NCBI GenBank assembly: GCA_022819985.1
Contig: JAJEGH010000023.1
Coordinates: forward strand, 186,001-250,000
From: Alphaproteobacteria bacterium
GTDB lineage: Bacteria > Pseudomonadota > Alphaproteobacteria > Bin65
DNA: 64,000 nucleotides
Reading direction: 5' to 3'
Part shown: in pieces, positions 8,519 through 17,691 of the stretch
Numbering within the stretch: the first letter of the stretch is position 1
Layout: every line of letters starts with the position of its first letter
Position numbers and translations under genes: made by a program
Notes under the pieces: model-generated
Told to the model about the DNA's origin: nothing
Seen by the model: the letters and a program-made list of their open reading frames with translations, nothing else
Database searches by the model: none

Positions 8519-9301
8519 TCAGTCGAAAACCGCCTTCAAGGTGCGAACCGTGGGGCGGTCCGTCAAATCCAGATGCACCGGGGTGATCGCGGTATAGCCG
8601 TCCAAAACGGCGGCGAGGTCGGTTTCCGGGCGGTTCGGCGCTTCGTTGCGCAGGGAACCGATCCAGTAGTAGGGCACGCCGCGCGGGTCCCGGCGCTCCA
8701 CCAGATGATCGCCGATCTTGCGCCGGCCGAGCCCGACCACCCGCGCCCCCTTGACCGCCGCCGGCCCGCCGGCCGGGAAGTTGACGTTGATGAGCACGCC
8801 GTCCGGCCAGCCGGCCTCGACGAGCCGGCGGACGACGTCCGGCGCGAAGCGGCGCGCGGTGTCCCAGTCCGGCCGCGCACCGTCCTCGTAGACCTGGCTC
8901 AGCGCGATCGAGGGCACGCCCGTCAGCGCGCCTTCCATGGCGGCGGCGACCGTGCCGGAATAGGTCACGTCCTCGCCCAGATTGCCGCCGCGGTTGATGC
9001 CGGAAAGCGTCAGGTCGGGCTTGCGGTCTTTCAGCAGATGGCCGACCGCCATGAGGACGCAGTCGGTCGGTGTGCCGTCGACCGAATAGCGGCGCTCGCC
9101 GCGCTTCGTCATGCGCAAAGGCCGCCGCAGGGTCAGCGAATGGCCGGCACCGCTCTGCTCCTGCTCCGGCGCCACGATCCAGACATCGTCGGACAGCCCG
9201 CGCGCGACTTCGGCCAGGATGTCGAGGCCCGGCGCATTCACTCCGTCGTCGTTGGTGACGAGGATACGCGCCTTCGAGAGGTCGGGAATCCGCCGGGTCA
9301 A
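8519..9301 (-). CDS. surE: 5'/3'-nucleotidase SurE
   Basis: Metal-dependent phosphatase acting on nucleoside monophosphates and short polyphosphate. About 260 residues; the metal-binding '[13 protein letters not shown]' lies at the N-terminus, followed by '[14 protein letters not shown]', 'VDGTPTDCV', and '[25 protein letters not shown]', which supplies active-site Asn and Ser residues. The start is a TTG at 9301 overlapping the serS stop codon (TTGA), so the two genes are translationally coupled; no ATG lies before the conserved N-terminus. Confidence 0.94.
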   Translation of the reverse strand: MTRRIPDLSKARILVTNDDGVNAPGLDILAEVARGLSDDVWIVAPEQEQSGAGHSLTLRRPLRMTKRGERRYSVDGTPTDCVLMAVGHLLKDRKPDLTLSGINRGGNLGEDVTYSGTVAAAMEGALTGVPSIALSQVYEDGARPDWDTARRFAPDVVRRLVEAGWPDGVLINVNFPAGGPAAVKGARVVGLGRRKIGDHLVERRDPRGVPYYWIGSLRNEAPNRPETDLAAVLDGYTAITPVHLDLTDRPTVRTLKAVFD

Positions 9302-10569
9302 GCGGCGATCCTGTCGATCCCGCCCATATACGGCCGCAGGGCTTCGGGAACGGCAATCGACCCGTCGGCCTGCTGACAATTCTCCATCACCGCGATGAGC
9401 GTGCGACCCACGGCGAGGCCCGACCCGTTGAGCGTGTGGACGAAGCGGGTGCCCTTGCCGCCGGCCGGCCGGTACCGGGCGTTCATCCGCCGGGCCTGGA
9501 AATCGCCGCAATTCGAGCAGCTGGAGATTTCGCGGTAAGCGCCCTGGCCGGGCAGCCAGACTTCGAGATCGTAGGTCTTGCGCGCGCCGAAACCCATATC
9601 GCCGGTCGACAGCACCACGACCCGGTAGGGAATGCCGAGCCGCTTGAGGATTGCCTCGGCGCAGCCCGTCATGCGTTCGAGTTCCGCCTCGGACTCGTCC
9701 GGGTGCGCGATGCTGACCATCTCGACCTTGGAAAACTGGTGCTGGCGCAGCATGCCGCGGGTGTCGCGGCCCGCCGCCCCGGCCTCGGAGCGAAAGCACA
9801 GGGTGTAGGCCGTGTAGCGGTGCGGCAGGGCGCTTTCGTCGACGACCTGCCCGGCCGCGATGTTGGTCAGCGGCACCTCGGCCGTCGGGATCAGCCACAT
9901 GCCCTCTTCTGTCCGGTACTGATCCCCGGCGAATTTCGGCAATTGCCCGGTGCCGTAGAGCACATGATCGCGCACCAGCACCGGCGGCGAGATTTCCGTA
10001 TAGCCGAACTCGCCGGTGTGGGTGTCGAGCATGAACTGGGCGAGCGCCCGCTCCAGCCGGGCCAGCCGGCCGGACAGCAGAACGAAGCGGGCGCCGCTCA
10101 GGCTGGCGGCGGTATCGAAATCCATCTCGCCCAGCGCCTCGCCGAGGTCGAAATGCTGCTTCGGCTCGAAATCGAAGTCCGGTTGCTCGCCGACCCGGCG
10201 CAACTCGACATTTGCGGCCTCGTCCGGGCCGACCGGCACGTCTTCGAACGGCAGGTTGGGGATCACTTCGAGCGCCGCGGTCAGCGCCGCTTCGGCCTCT
10301 TTCTGCTCGGCTTCCAGTTCGCCGAGCCTGTCCTTCATCGCGCCGACCCTGGCGATGATGTCGCCGGCGTCCCTGCCCTCGGATTTCGCCCTGCCGATTT
10401 CCTTCGACAGCGCGTTGCGTTCCGATTGCAGCGTCTGCGCTTCCGTCTGCGCCTGGCGGCGGCGGGTGTCGAGGGCGGTCAGCGAGGCGCTTTCGGGCGC
10501 CAGCCCGCGGCGCGCCAGCGCGGCGTCGAAAGCATCGGGATTGTCGCGAATCCAGCGGATGTCGTGCAT
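9298..10569 (-). CDS. serS: Serine--tRNA ligase
   Basis: Class II aminoacyl-tRNA synthetase charging tRNA-Ser and, before selenocysteine synthesis, tRNA-Sec. The 423 residues show the N-terminal antiparallel coiled coil (residues ~28-110, rich in Glu/Lys/Ala) that contacts the tRNA long arm, motif 2 '[20 protein letters not shown]' and motif 3 '[17 protein letters not shown]'. Its stop overlaps the surE start and it lies 130 bp downstream of tatC. Confidence 0.98.
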   Translation of the reverse strand: MHDIRWIRDNPDAFDAALARRGLAPESASLTALDTRRRQAQTEAQTLQSERNALSKEIGRAKSEGRDAGDIIARVGAMKDRLGELEAEQKEAEAALTAALEVIPNLPFEDVPVGPDEAANVELRRVGEQPDFDFEPKQHFDLGEALGEMDFDTAASLSGARFVLLSGRLARLERALAQFMLDTHTGEFGYTEISPPVLVRDHVLYGTGQLPKFAGDQYRTEEGMWLIPTAEVPLTNIAAGQVVDESALPHRYTAYTLCFRSEAGAAGRDTRGMLRQHQFSKVEMVSIAHPDESEAELERMTGCAEAILKRLGIPYRVVVLSTGDMGFGARKTYDLEVWLPGQGAYREISSCSNCGDFQARRMNARYRPAGGKGTRFVHTLNGSGLAVGRTLIAVMENCQQADGSIAVPEALRPYMGGIDRIAA

Positions 10570-10699
10570 GGCTCGAAACGGTTCGGGATTTCGGTCGGGC
10601 GCAGTTCGCTAACGCATATAGCCGCGCCCGCGCCCGACATCCACCGTCGCCCGCCGGCCCGGCGAATGGGTCGCGCGCGGCCCGGGGCGGGCCCGCGGC

Positions 10700-11638
10700 C
10701 TATTCCGCCAGTTCCGCCTGCAGGGCCGCATCCTCCTCGGCGCGCTTCTTCTCGATCATTTTGGCAAGGAAGATGGAGACTTCGTAGAGCAGCAGGATCG
10801 GGATCGCGAGACCGATCTGGCTGATCACGTCCGGCGGCGTCAGGATGGCGGCAAAGACGAAGACCAGGACGACGGCGTATTTCCGGAACCGCGCCAGGCC
10901 TTTGGAGGTTACGAGATCGACCTTGGCCAGCAGCGTCAGCACCACCGGCAGCTGGAACGCGATGCCGAAGGCGAAAATCAGCTTGATGACAAGGGAGAGA
11001 TATTCCTCGACCTTGGGCAGCAATTCGATCCGCGCGCCGGTCTCGCCGGTGTTCTGGAACGCCGCGAAGAATTCCCAGGCCAGCGGCATGATCGCGTAGT
11101 AGACCATCGCCCCGCCGGCGAAGAACAGGACCGGCGTGGCGACCAGGAACGGCCGGAACGCGGCCTTTTCCTTGGTGTACAGGCCCGGCGCCACGAATTT
11201 CCACAGTTGGATGGCGAAAATCGGGAAAGCCAGGAAGGCCGCGGCGTAGAAGCCGATTTTGATTTCGGTGAAAAACACCTCGTACAGCTTGGTGTAGATC
11301 AGCGTGGCGTCCTCGTTCCGGGCGCGCAGGATGTCCATGAGCGGCCGGGACAGGAAATCGAAGATATGATCGGCGAAGTAAACGCAAACGCCGAATGCGG
11401 CCAACAGGGCCACGACGCACCACATGAGTCGGCGGCGGAGCTCCGTGAGATGCTCCATCATCGTCATGCGATTGTGGTCGGGATCGTCTTTTGCAGTCGA
11501 GTCGCCGGCCGGCGATTCGACCTGTTCTCCGGCCGGCCCGCCGTCGTCCCCGGCCGGCCCGTTGTCCGCATTTTCCGGAGTCTCCTCGGGGGCGTCCGGT
11601 TGGGCCTCCTTCTTCCCGACTTCCGGGTCGTCGGTCAT
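10700..11638 (-). CDS. tatC: Twin-arginine translocase subunit TatC
   Basis: Core receptor of the Tat pathway that recognises RR signal peptides and exports folded proteins. The ATG at 11638 overlaps the tatB stop (ATGA). The 312 residues start with a ~70-residue acidic, Pro/Glu/Asp-rich extension, then 'MTMMEHLTELRRRLMWCVV', the conserved cytosolic entry to helix 1, and six hydrophobic helices. 'ILTPPDVISQIGLAIP' is the usual helix 5-6 region. The protein is longer than the common 240-270 residues because of the N-terminal extension. At least one window product, the substrate-binding protein at 31 kb, carries a twin-arginine-type signal. Confidence 0.95.
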   Translation of the reverse strand: MTDDPEVGKKEAQPDAPEETPENADNGPAGDDGGPAGEQVESPAGDSTAKDDPDHNRMTMMEHLTELRRRLMWCVVALLAAFGVCVYFADHIFDFLSRPLMDILRARNEDATLIYTKLYEVFFTEIKIGFYAAAFLAFPIFAIQLWKFVAPGLYTKEKAAFRPFLVATPVLFFAGGAMVYYAIMPLAWEFFAAFQNTGETGARIELLPKVEEYLSLVIKLIFAFGIAFQLPVVLTLLAKVDLVTSKGLARFRKYAVVLVFVFAAILTPPDVISQIGLAIPILLLYEVSIFLAKMIEKKRAEEDAALQAELAE

Positions 11639-12102
11639 CGGGTGCGGACCTTGCGCTTGACCGGCCCGTCGCGGCCGGAGCGGCGGCTGCTGAAGCGCGG
11701 CCGCGACCTGGCCGGCGCCTTGCGGTGCTTCGGCCACTTATCTGCAGCATCGCCCGGGGAGACGTTGCGCCAGGCCGGGATCGGCTTCCAATAGGAACTG
11801 TAGTCGGGGCTGTCGGAATCGTCGTCGACGCCGGCATAGTCGAAATCGCCCGCCATATTCTCGATGGCGTTCATTTCGTCGCTCGCCGCGTTGGCGACCT
11901 TGTCGATATCTTCCTGGAGCTTGTCGAAATCCGCCTCGCGGGCGAGGTCGTCCAGACCGGAGCGGAATTCGCGGGACAATGCCTTGAGCCGTCCGACGCC
12001 TTCGGTCACGCCCTTGACGACCTTCGGCATGTCCTTGGGGCCGACGATCATCAACGTGATCACGGCGATCATCGCCATTTCCATCCAGCCGAGATCGAAC
12101 AT
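11635..12102 (-). CDS. tatB: Sec-independent translocase subunit TatB
   Basis: Works with TatC in signal-peptide recognition. The 155 residues begin 'MFDLGWMEMAMIAVITLMIV', one membrane helix, followed by 'GPKDMPKVVKGVTEGVGRLKALSREFRSG', the amphipathic helix typical of TatB. The tail turns highly basic near the end ('SRPRFSSRRSGRDG', 'KRKVRTR'). It overlaps tatC by 4 bp and follows tatA after 102 bp containing a degenerate tandem repeat. Confidence 0.93.
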   Translation of the reverse strand: MFDLGWMEMAMIAVITLMIVGPKDMPKVVKGVTEGVGRLKALSREFRSGLDDLAREADFDKLQEDIDKVANAASDEMNAIENMAGDFDYAGVDDDSDSPDYSSYWKPIPAWRNVSPGDAADKWPKHRKAPARSRPRFSSRRSGRDGPVKRKVRTR

Positions 12103-12157
12103 CGCCCTACAACTGCGGCCCGCGTTTTCCGACCTCCGGCCCCGGCAAGAGCCCGGT

Positions 12158-12194
12158 GCGATCCCCTTTGCGATCCCCGGAACGATCCCCGGTA
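12158..12194 (-). repeat. Degenerate 12-13-bp tandem repeat between tatA and tatB
   Basis: Three imperfect copies of (G)CGATCCCCNNN at 12158-12169, 12170-12182 and 12183-12194. A looser run of the same GATCC words occurs just upstream of tatA (about 12450-12500). Confidence 0.6.
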
Positions 12195-12204
12195 GGGCCG
12201 CGGG

Positions 12205-12438
12205 TCAGGCTTTCTCGACCTCGTCGACCTTCGCGCCGGCGGTCTGACCGCCCTTGCCGTCGATCACCTTGGCATCGTCGCCGCTGCCGGCGGCGGATTC
12301 GGCGTCGGCCTTCAGGCCCTTGCGGAACTGCGTGATGCCGCTGCCCAGATCGCGCATCAGGCCGGGGATTTTCCGGCCGCCGAACAGCAGGAGGATAACA
12401 GCGACAATGATCAGGATTTGCCAGATGCTCAGGCCCAT
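12205..12438 (-). CDS. tatA: Sec-independent translocase subunit TatA
   Basis: Pore-forming component of the Tat export system. The 77 residues begin 'MGLSIWQILIIVAVILLLF' (membrane helix), then 'GGRKIPGLMRDLGSGITQFRKG', the FGxxKxP hinge with arginine in place of the first lysine and the amphipathic helix. The rest is a short charged tail. First gene of tatABC. Confidence 0.95.
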   Translation of the reverse strand: MGLSIWQILIIVAVILLLFGGRKIPGLMRDLGSGITQFRKGLKADAESAAGSGDDAKVIDGKGGQTAGAKVDEVEKA

Positions 12439-12566
12439 TCCACCTCTCCCCTGTCCGATCCCCTGTCCGGATCCTGTTCCCGGTCCCGTTCCGGCGGACC
12501 GGCCAGCGTTCGCACGGTTCGGTCCGGCCGGCCGATGCGCCGTTCCGGCGCAGTTCGTTGCCCGGT

Positions 12567-13649
12567 CTATTTAGCGTTTGCCGAGGGAAAAACAAACACA
12601 TGCGCCGGGTCTAGCGTCACCGCGACGCAATCGCCCTCCCAGGGTGCGTGGCGGGCGGGCGTACGGGCATACAGCGTTTCGCCGGGCCGGTCCGCCGCTT
12701 CCAGCACGACGAGCGTGTTGCCGCCGATCGGCCGGCTGCGCAGGACCCGGGCGCGCACCGCGCCGCTGTTGGCGACGTCGAAGCCGATGCCGACGCCCTG
12801 GTAGCGGATAAGCACCTGTGCCGATCTGCCGGGCGGCAGACTACCCGAATCGACCGTTCCCCAGCCCGTGTCGATTATGCCCGATTCCCCGACGATACCG
12901 GTTAGCCGGTTGGAATCGCTCATAAATTTCGCTACGAAAGGACTCGCCGGGCGGTCGTAGACAGCAGTGGGCGGGCCGAACTGCATCAGCCTGCCGTCAC
13001 GCAGGACGCCGATCCGGTCGGCAACATACATAGCCTCTTCCGGATCGTGGGTGACCACGACCGCTGTCGTCCCGGTCTCGCGCAGGACGGCGAGCAGCGT
13101 ATCGGCCAGGCCGTGCCGCTGGCGCGCATCGAGATCCGACAGCGGCTCGTCCAGCAACAACATGCCCGGCGAAGGCGCCAAGGCCCGGGCGAGTGCGATG
13201 CGCTGCTGCTGGCCGCCCGACAGGGTGTGGGGGTAGGCGCCGGCAAGCCCGGACACGCCGACGCGCTCCAGCACCTCGCCGACCCGATTGCGCCGTTCGG
13301 CGGCGCCCAGATGCTGCAGGCCGAAGCCGACATTGTCGGCCGCGCTGAGATGCGGAAACAGCGCGTAGTCCTGGAACAGGAAACCGACATTGCGTTGTTC
13401 GGGCGGCAAATCGGGGCCCGGTGCGGCGCCGACCTTCCGGCCGCCGATGGCGATGCTGCCGCGCTGGATGGCCTCCAGCCCGGCGACCAGCCGCAGAAGG
13501 GTGGACTTGCCGCAGCCCGACGGACCGAGCAGCGCCAGGATTTGGCCTCCGCCGATCTCCAGAGAGATATCCTCCAGCGCGGCAACCCGGTCGAAGCGGT
13601 GGGTCAGCCCGTCGATGGACAGGTCGGGACCGGGCGGTGCGGATGTCAT
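12567..13649 (-). CDS. fbpC: Ferric iron ABC transporter ATP-binding protein (FbpC type)
   Basis: Energises import of Fe3+ from the periplasm. The 360 residues carry Walker A 'GPSGCGKST' (42-50), the Q-loop 'FLFQDYALFPHL', signature 'LSGGQQQRIALARAL' and Walker B 'LLLDEPLSDLD', followed by a ~120-residue C-terminal domain with a TOBE-like pattern ('QVLIRYQGVGI', 'VRARVLRSRPIGG'). This layout matches FbpC and related Fe3+/spermidine-type ATPases. The ATG at 13649 overlaps the fbpB stop (ATGA). No gene for the periplasmic binding protein FbpA is adjacent. Confidence 0.88.
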   Translation of the reverse strand: MTSAPPGPDLSIDGLTHRFDRVAALEDISLEIGGGQILALLGPSGCGKSTLLRLVAGLEAIQRGSIAIGGRKVGAAPGPDLPPEQRNVGFLFQDYALFPHLSAADNVGFGLQHLGAAERRNRVGEVLERVGVSGLAGAYPHTLSGGQQQRIALARALAPSPGMLLLDEPLSDLDARQRHGLADTLLAVLRETGTTAVVVTHDPEEAMYVADRIGVLRDGRLMQFGPPTAVYDRPASPFVAKFMSDSNRLTGIVGESGIIDTGWGTVDSGSLPPGRSAQVLIRYQGVGIGFDVANSGAVRARVLRSRPIGGNTLVVLEAADRPGETLYARTPARHAPWEGDCVAVTLDPAHVFVFPSANAK

Positions 13650-15385
13650 ACCGGCGTCCCTGCCGCGATCGGCGCAATCTCTTCCGCTTCGCGCGGCTCG
13701 CTGCTGCGCCGCATGGCGCGGGACAACAGGATTACCGGAAGGACTCCGGCGAGCACGATCGCGAGAGCGGAAGGCGCCGCCTCGACGAGCTGTTCGTCGG
13801 TCGCGTATTCGTAGGTCCGCAGCGCCAGCGTATCGATTCCGAACGGCCGCAACAGCAGCGTCGCCGGCAGCTCCTTGAGCACATCGACGAAGATCAGAAG
13901 GCCGGCGGCGGCGATGCTGGGCCGGAGCATCGGCGCATGGATCCGCCTGACGACACCCGTGGCGTTCGCGCCCAGCGTGCGCGCTGCATCGTCCATATGT
14001 CCGGTGACGCGGCTCAGGCCGCCGTCGATGGCGCCGTAGGAGATCGCCAGGAAGCGCACCGCATAGGCGAACAGAAGCGCGAACACCGTGCCGCTGAAGA
14101 TCAGGCCGGGCGACAGGCCGAAGATTTCCCCGCCCAGTGCGTTGATCCGTTCGTCCAGGGCGGCGAAGGGGATAACGATGCCGACGGCGAGAACGGCGCC
14201 CGGCACGGCGTAGCCGAGCGCCGCGAGGCGGGTCAGGCCCCGGAACAGGCGGCTGGCGGAGCGCCGGGCCGCATAGGCCAGGAACAGGGCGACCGCCACC
14301 GTGACCAGCGCCGCCGACCCGGCCAGGACAACGCTGGTAACCAGCAGGCGGATAAAGTCCGCATCGACGACCTCGGCGGCGGACAGCCACGTCCACCAGA
14401 GCAGCGCGCCGGCTGGCGCGGCGAAGCCGAATACGACCGGCGTTGCGCAGAAAACGACGGCGAAGGCGGCGCGCCAGCCGGTCAGCCGCCAGCCCGGCAG
14501 AGGCCGGTAGCGGATCGACATGTGATGGAAGGCGGCGCGCCCGCGCGACCGGCGCTCAAGCGCCAGGATCGCGAACACGAAAATCAGGAAGACCGACGCC
14601 AGCTTGGCCGCCGCGGCCGGGCTGCCGTCCGCCAGCCAGACTCGGAAGATGCCGGTCGTGAACGTATCGACGCCGAAATGCTGCATGGCGCCGAACTCGT
14701 TCAGCGCCTCCAGCAGCGCCAGCGCCATGCCGGCGACGATGGACGGCCGGGCGAGCGGCAGAGCAACCCGCCACATCGCCTGTGCCGGCGTGCAGCCGAG
14801 CGTACGGCTGACTTCCAGCGAGCAGATGGATTGTTCGAGAAAGGCCGACCGGCTGAGCAGATAGACGTAGGGATAAAGCACCAGGCTCAACATCGCGATC
14901 GCGCCGGGCAGCGAGCGGATGTTCGGCGCCGGATAGTCGGCGCCCGTCCAGCCGAACAGGTCGCGCAATCCGGTCTGGACCGGACCGGCGAAGTCGAGCA
15001 GGCCGGTATAGGTATAGGCGATGACATAGGCCGGCATGGCAAAGGGCAGCAAAAGCGCCCAGGAAAAGAAGCGCCGGCCCGGAAAACGGCACAGGCTGAC
15101 CAGCCATGCGGTGCCGACGCCGCCGATCAGCGTCAGCGCGCCGACGCCGGCGATCAGCCACAGCGTGTTGGCCACATAGCGCGGCAGGACGGTCGACGCC
15201 AGATGCGTCCACAGATCGCCCGTCGGGACGAACAGATGCGCCAGCACCGTGGCGATCGGCAGGAGCACGGCGCCGAGAACGGTCGCCAGCCCAAGGCCCC
15301 AGACGGCGCCCGTCGGGAGACGGAACGGCAAGATTCCGGCCCGGGGCGAAGCAAACGGCGCGGTGACGGGCGAATCGTCGGGCAC
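13646..15385 (-). CDS. fbpB: Ferric iron ABC transporter permease (FbpB type)
   Basis: A fused permease of 579 residues with two homologous halves, each about six hydrophobic helices. Each half has an EAA-type loop that docks the ATPase: 'EVSRTLGCTPAQAMWRVALP' and 'DAARTLGANATGVVRRIHAP'. This double-length architecture is typical of FbpB/SfuB iron permeases. The start is the ATG at 15385. The gene is first in fbpBC, 91 bp downstream of scpB, and a Fur-like palindrome lies about 50-60 bp ahead of the start, so it is probably transcribed separately under metal control. Confidence 0.88.
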   Translation of the reverse strand: MPDDSPVTAPFASPRAGILPFRLPTGAVWGLGLATVLGAVLLPIATVLAHLFVPTGDLWTHLASTVLPRYVANTLWLIAGVGALTLIGGVGTAWLVSLCRFPGRRFFSWALLLPFAMPAYVIAYTYTGLLDFAGPVQTGLRDLFGWTGADYPAPNIRSLPGAIAMLSLVLYPYVYLLSRSAFLEQSICSLEVSRTLGCTPAQAMWRVALPLARPSIVAGMALALLEALNEFGAMQHFGVDTFTTGIFRVWLADGSPAAAAKLASVFLIFVFAILALERRSRGRAAFHHMSIRYRPLPGWRLTGWRAAFAVVFCATPVVFGFAAPAGALLWWTWLSAAEVVDADFIRLLVTSVVLAGSAALVTVAVALFLAYAARRSASRLFRGLTRLAALGYAVPGAVLAVGIVIPFAALDERINALGGEIFGLSPGLIFSGTVFALLFAYAVRFLAISYGAIDGGLSRVTGHMDDAARTLGANATGVVRRIHAPMLRPSIAAAGLLIFVDVLKELPATLLLRPFGIDTLALRTYEYATDEQLVEAAPSALAIVLAGVLPVILLSRAMRRSSEPREAEEIAPIAAGTPV

Positions 15386-15431
15386 GAGTCGATCCCTGCG
15401 ATCAAGCGATAGCGTGCGGCCTTAACACCGT

Positions 15432-15454
15432 TGCAAATGATTTGCAGTTGCAAT
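15432..15454 (-). promoter_or_regulatory. Candidate Fur-family operator upstream of fbpBC
   Basis: TGCAAATGATTTGCA (15432-15446) is a perfect 7-1-7 inverted repeat, followed at once by a further TTGCAA half-site (15448-15453). AT-rich 7-1-7 repeats with an extra half-site are the architecture bound by Fur/Mur-type regulators, and the position fits control of the iron transporter genes. The assignment to a particular regulator is inference. Confidence 0.55.
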
Positions 15455-15476
15455 GTGCCGCAGGATCGCGGGCGGC

Positions 15477-16196
15477 TCAATCGGGATCGGCACCCGCCTC
15501 TGCCGGTTCCCTCGATTCTTCGGCCGATTCCGGCTCTCCGCCATCGACCGCCGCATCGTTATCCGCCGCGCTCCGGAACGCCTCTATCGCCGGTCGTTTG
15601 TCGAGCAGGCCCGAGGCCTTGAGGTCGGCAACGCCCGGAAGGTCGCCGACATTCTCCAGGCCGAAATGGTCGAGGAAAGCCTGGGTGGTGATCCAGGTCA
15701 GCGGCCGGCCCGGCGTCTGACGGCGGCGGCCCGGCTTGATCCAGCCGGCTTCCAATAACAGGTCGAGGGTGCCGCGGCTTTGCCCGACGCCGCGGATTTC
15801 CTCGATTTCGGCGCGGGTCACCGGCTGGTGATACGCGATCACCGCCAGCGTCTCGACCGCTGCGCGGGATAGTTTCCGCACCGACGACCGTTCGATCTTG
15901 AGGGCGTCGCCCAAATCGGGCGCGGTGCGGAACGCCCAGCCATCGCCCGCCTTGTACAGTTCGACGCCCCGGTTCTCGTACAGGCCGCGCAGGACTTTCA
16001 GCGCCGGGTCGAGCTGTCCCGGGTCGGGCAGTCGGTGCGCCAGATCGGCTTCGCTGACGGGCTCGGCCGCAGCGAACAGCACGGCCTCGATCAGGCGGAC
16101 GATCCGGCTGTCGGCCGCCACCGGCTCGCCGCCCGCCGGTCCGGCAGCTTCCCGCGGCGCGACGCCGGAACGTTCGGGCACTTCCGCGCCATTCAT
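15477..16196 (-). CDS. scpB: Segregation and condensation protein B
   Basis: Kleisin-associated subunit of the bacterial SMC condensin. The 239 residues contain two winged-helix domains; 'RIVRLIEAVLFAAAEPVSEADLAHRL' and 'LSRAAVETLAVIAYHQPVTRAEIEEIRGV' are the standard ScpB signatures, and 'TWITTQAFLDHFGLENVGDLPG' ends the second domain. A Glu/Asp-rich tail follows. It overlaps scpA by 4 bp. The partner smc is at the other end of the window. Confidence 0.95.
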   Translation of the reverse strand: MNGAEVPERSGVAPREAAGPAGGEPVAADSRIVRLIEAVLFAAAEPVSEADLAHRLPDPGQLDPALKVLRGLYENRGVELYKAGDGWAFRTAPDLGDALKIERSSVRKLSRAAVETLAVIAYHQPVTRAEIEEIRGVGQSRGTLDLLLEAGWIKPGRRRQTPGRPLTWITTQAFLDHFGLENVGDLPGVADLKASGLLDKRPAIEAFRSAADNDAAVDGGEPESAEESREPAEAGADPD

Positions 16197-16972
16197 CTCG
16201 TGCGCCCGTCGCGCAGCAGGACCGGCCCGAACGGGCGGTGCTGCCGGATCTGCACGTCGCCCGACCGCGCCATTTCCAGGCTGGCGACCAGCGTCGAAGC
16301 GAAGGCGGAGCGCACGGTCAGGCCCTCATGCAGCTCGGCCGGCAGGAATGTTACCAGGTCCGTCCAGTCGGGCAGGTTCCCCAGCAAGGCCTTCAGCCGT
16401 TCGCGCGCTTCCTCGATCGACATCAGTTCCGCGGGTTCGACAAGGCGCAACACCGAACCGTCGGCCCGCTGGCGGTTCCGGGCATAGGCGCTGAGCAGAT
16501 CGAACAGCGACACCTCGAAGACCGTGCTCGAAACGACGGTTGCGCTCTCCGGTGCGCCGCGGACGAAACGCTCGCGCCCCAGTTGCGGTCGCGCCATCAG
16601 CCGGCCGGCGGCTTCGCGCAGCGCCTCCAGACGCTTGAGCTGGAAGGTGAGGGCCGCTGCCATTTCGGCGCCGCTCGGCTCGTCGGCGGAATCGTCCCGC
16701 GGCAGCAGGAGACGCGATTTCAGATAGGCGAGCCAGGCCGCCATGACGAGGTAATCGGCCGCTACCTCAAGCTGCAAGCTACGGGCCCGGGCCATGAATT
16801 CGAGATACTGCTCGGCGAGCTGCAGGATCGAAATCTTGGTTATGTCCACCTTCTGGTCGCGGGCGAGCGCCAGCAGGAGATCGAGCGGGCCTTCGAAGCC
16901 CTGCAAATCGAGCAGGAGCCGGTCTTCGGCGCGAACCGGGCGAACGTCGTCCATTGCGAAATCGTCGTCCAT
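16193..16972 (-). CDS. scpA: Segregation and condensation protein A
   Basis: The kleisin that bridges the SMC heads. The 259 residues include 'LQGFEGPLDLLLALARDQKVDITKI' near residue 28, the N-terminal kleisin motif, then 'AEQYLEFMARARSLQLEVAADYLVMAAWLAYLKSRLLLP', and a C-terminal winged-helix segment with 'FLPAELHEGLTVRSAFASTLVASLEMARSGDV'. Upstream lies the M50 protease gene (11-bp gap) on the same strand. Confidence 0.96.
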   Translation of the reverse strand: MDDDFAMDDVRPVRAEDRLLLDLQGFEGPLDLLLALARDQKVDITKISILQLAEQYLEFMARARSLQLEVAADYLVMAAWLAYLKSRLLLPRDDSADEPSGAEMAAALTFQLKRLEALREAAGRLMARPQLGRERFVRGAPESATVVSSTVFEVSLFDLLSAYARNRQRADGSVLRLVEPAELMSIEEARERLKALLGNLPDWTDLVTFLPAELHEGLTVRSAFASTLVASLEMARSGDVQIRQHRPFGPVLLRDGRTR

Positions 16973-16983
16973 GGCGGCTCAGC

Positions 16984-17691
16984 CTACCACAATCGGACGA
17001 TGCTTGCGCCGGTCACGGCCTCGAAATGCCGGACCAGGCCGTCGGCCATGGGCCGGATCACCGCATCGAAGGGATCGATGGCGGCGCCCAGCCAGCCGGA
17101 CACCAGCGGCAGCAGGAAGAAGACTCCGAGTATGACGGCAAATCCATAGGGCTCCAGCCGCTTGTAGCGCCAGGCGAAGTTCTCGGGGAGCAAATGGAGG
17201 ACCACCTGTCCTCCGTCCAGGGGCAACAGCGGAATCAGGTTGAACAGGGCGATGAGCACATTGACGAAAATCATTGCGGAGCAAACGCCCGCCACGATGC
17301 CCTCCGCCAGACCGGCCGGCTGCAGAAGGCCCTGGATCAGCGCGAATCCCACCGCCAGCAAGAGGTTGGTCAGCGGTCCGACGGCGGCCACCAGAAGCAT
17401 ATCGCGCCGGGGCCGGCCCATCTTGAGCGGATCGATCGGCACCGGTTTCGCCCAGCCGAATATGAACCGGCTCGGCGTCGGCAGGAACAGGATCGCCGCG
17501 GGAACGATCAGCGTGCCGACGAGGTCGAGGTGGCGGAGCGGGTTGATCGAAAGCCGTCCGTGTTCCGCCGGCGTCGGATCGCCCAGCCGCGCCGCCACGA
17601 AGCCGTGCGCCGCTTCGTGCATCGTGATCGCCACGATGGCGGCCCCTGCAAACAGCAGAATGACGACAGCCTGGGAAAACTCACCGCTCAT
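16984..17691 (-). CDS. Site-2 protease family (M50) membrane metalloprotease
   Basis: A polytopic membrane zinc protease of 235 residues. The zinc motif HExxH appears as 'ITMHEAAHGFVAARLGDPT' in the first helices, and the third ligand is in 'NLIPLLPLDGGQVVL' (Asp of the LDG motif). This compact form is the widely distributed M50 subfamily without a PDZ domain; its substrates are generally unknown. The ATG at 17691 overlaps the nagZ stop (ATGA). Gene order nagZ-M50-scpA-scpB is common in alphaproteobacteria. Confidence 0.9.
   Translation of the reverse strand: MSGEFSQAVVILLFAGAAIVAITMHEAAHGFVAARLGDPTPAEHGRLSINPLRHLDLVGTLIVPAAILFLPTPSRFIFGWAKPVPIDPLKMGRPRRDMLLVAAVGPLTNLLLAVGFALIQGLLQPAGLAEGIVAGVCSAMIFVNVLIALFNLIPLLPLDGGQVVLHLLPENFAWRYKRLEPYGFAVILGVFFLLPLVSGWLGAAIDPFDAVIRPMADGLVRHFEAVTGASIVRLW

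Noticed and set aside
12121..12204. Repeated GATCCCC words near tatA considered as a CRISPR or an iteron origin
   Set aside because: Only three imperfect copies of 12-13 bp with no spacers of constant length, no cas genes and no replication gene nearby.
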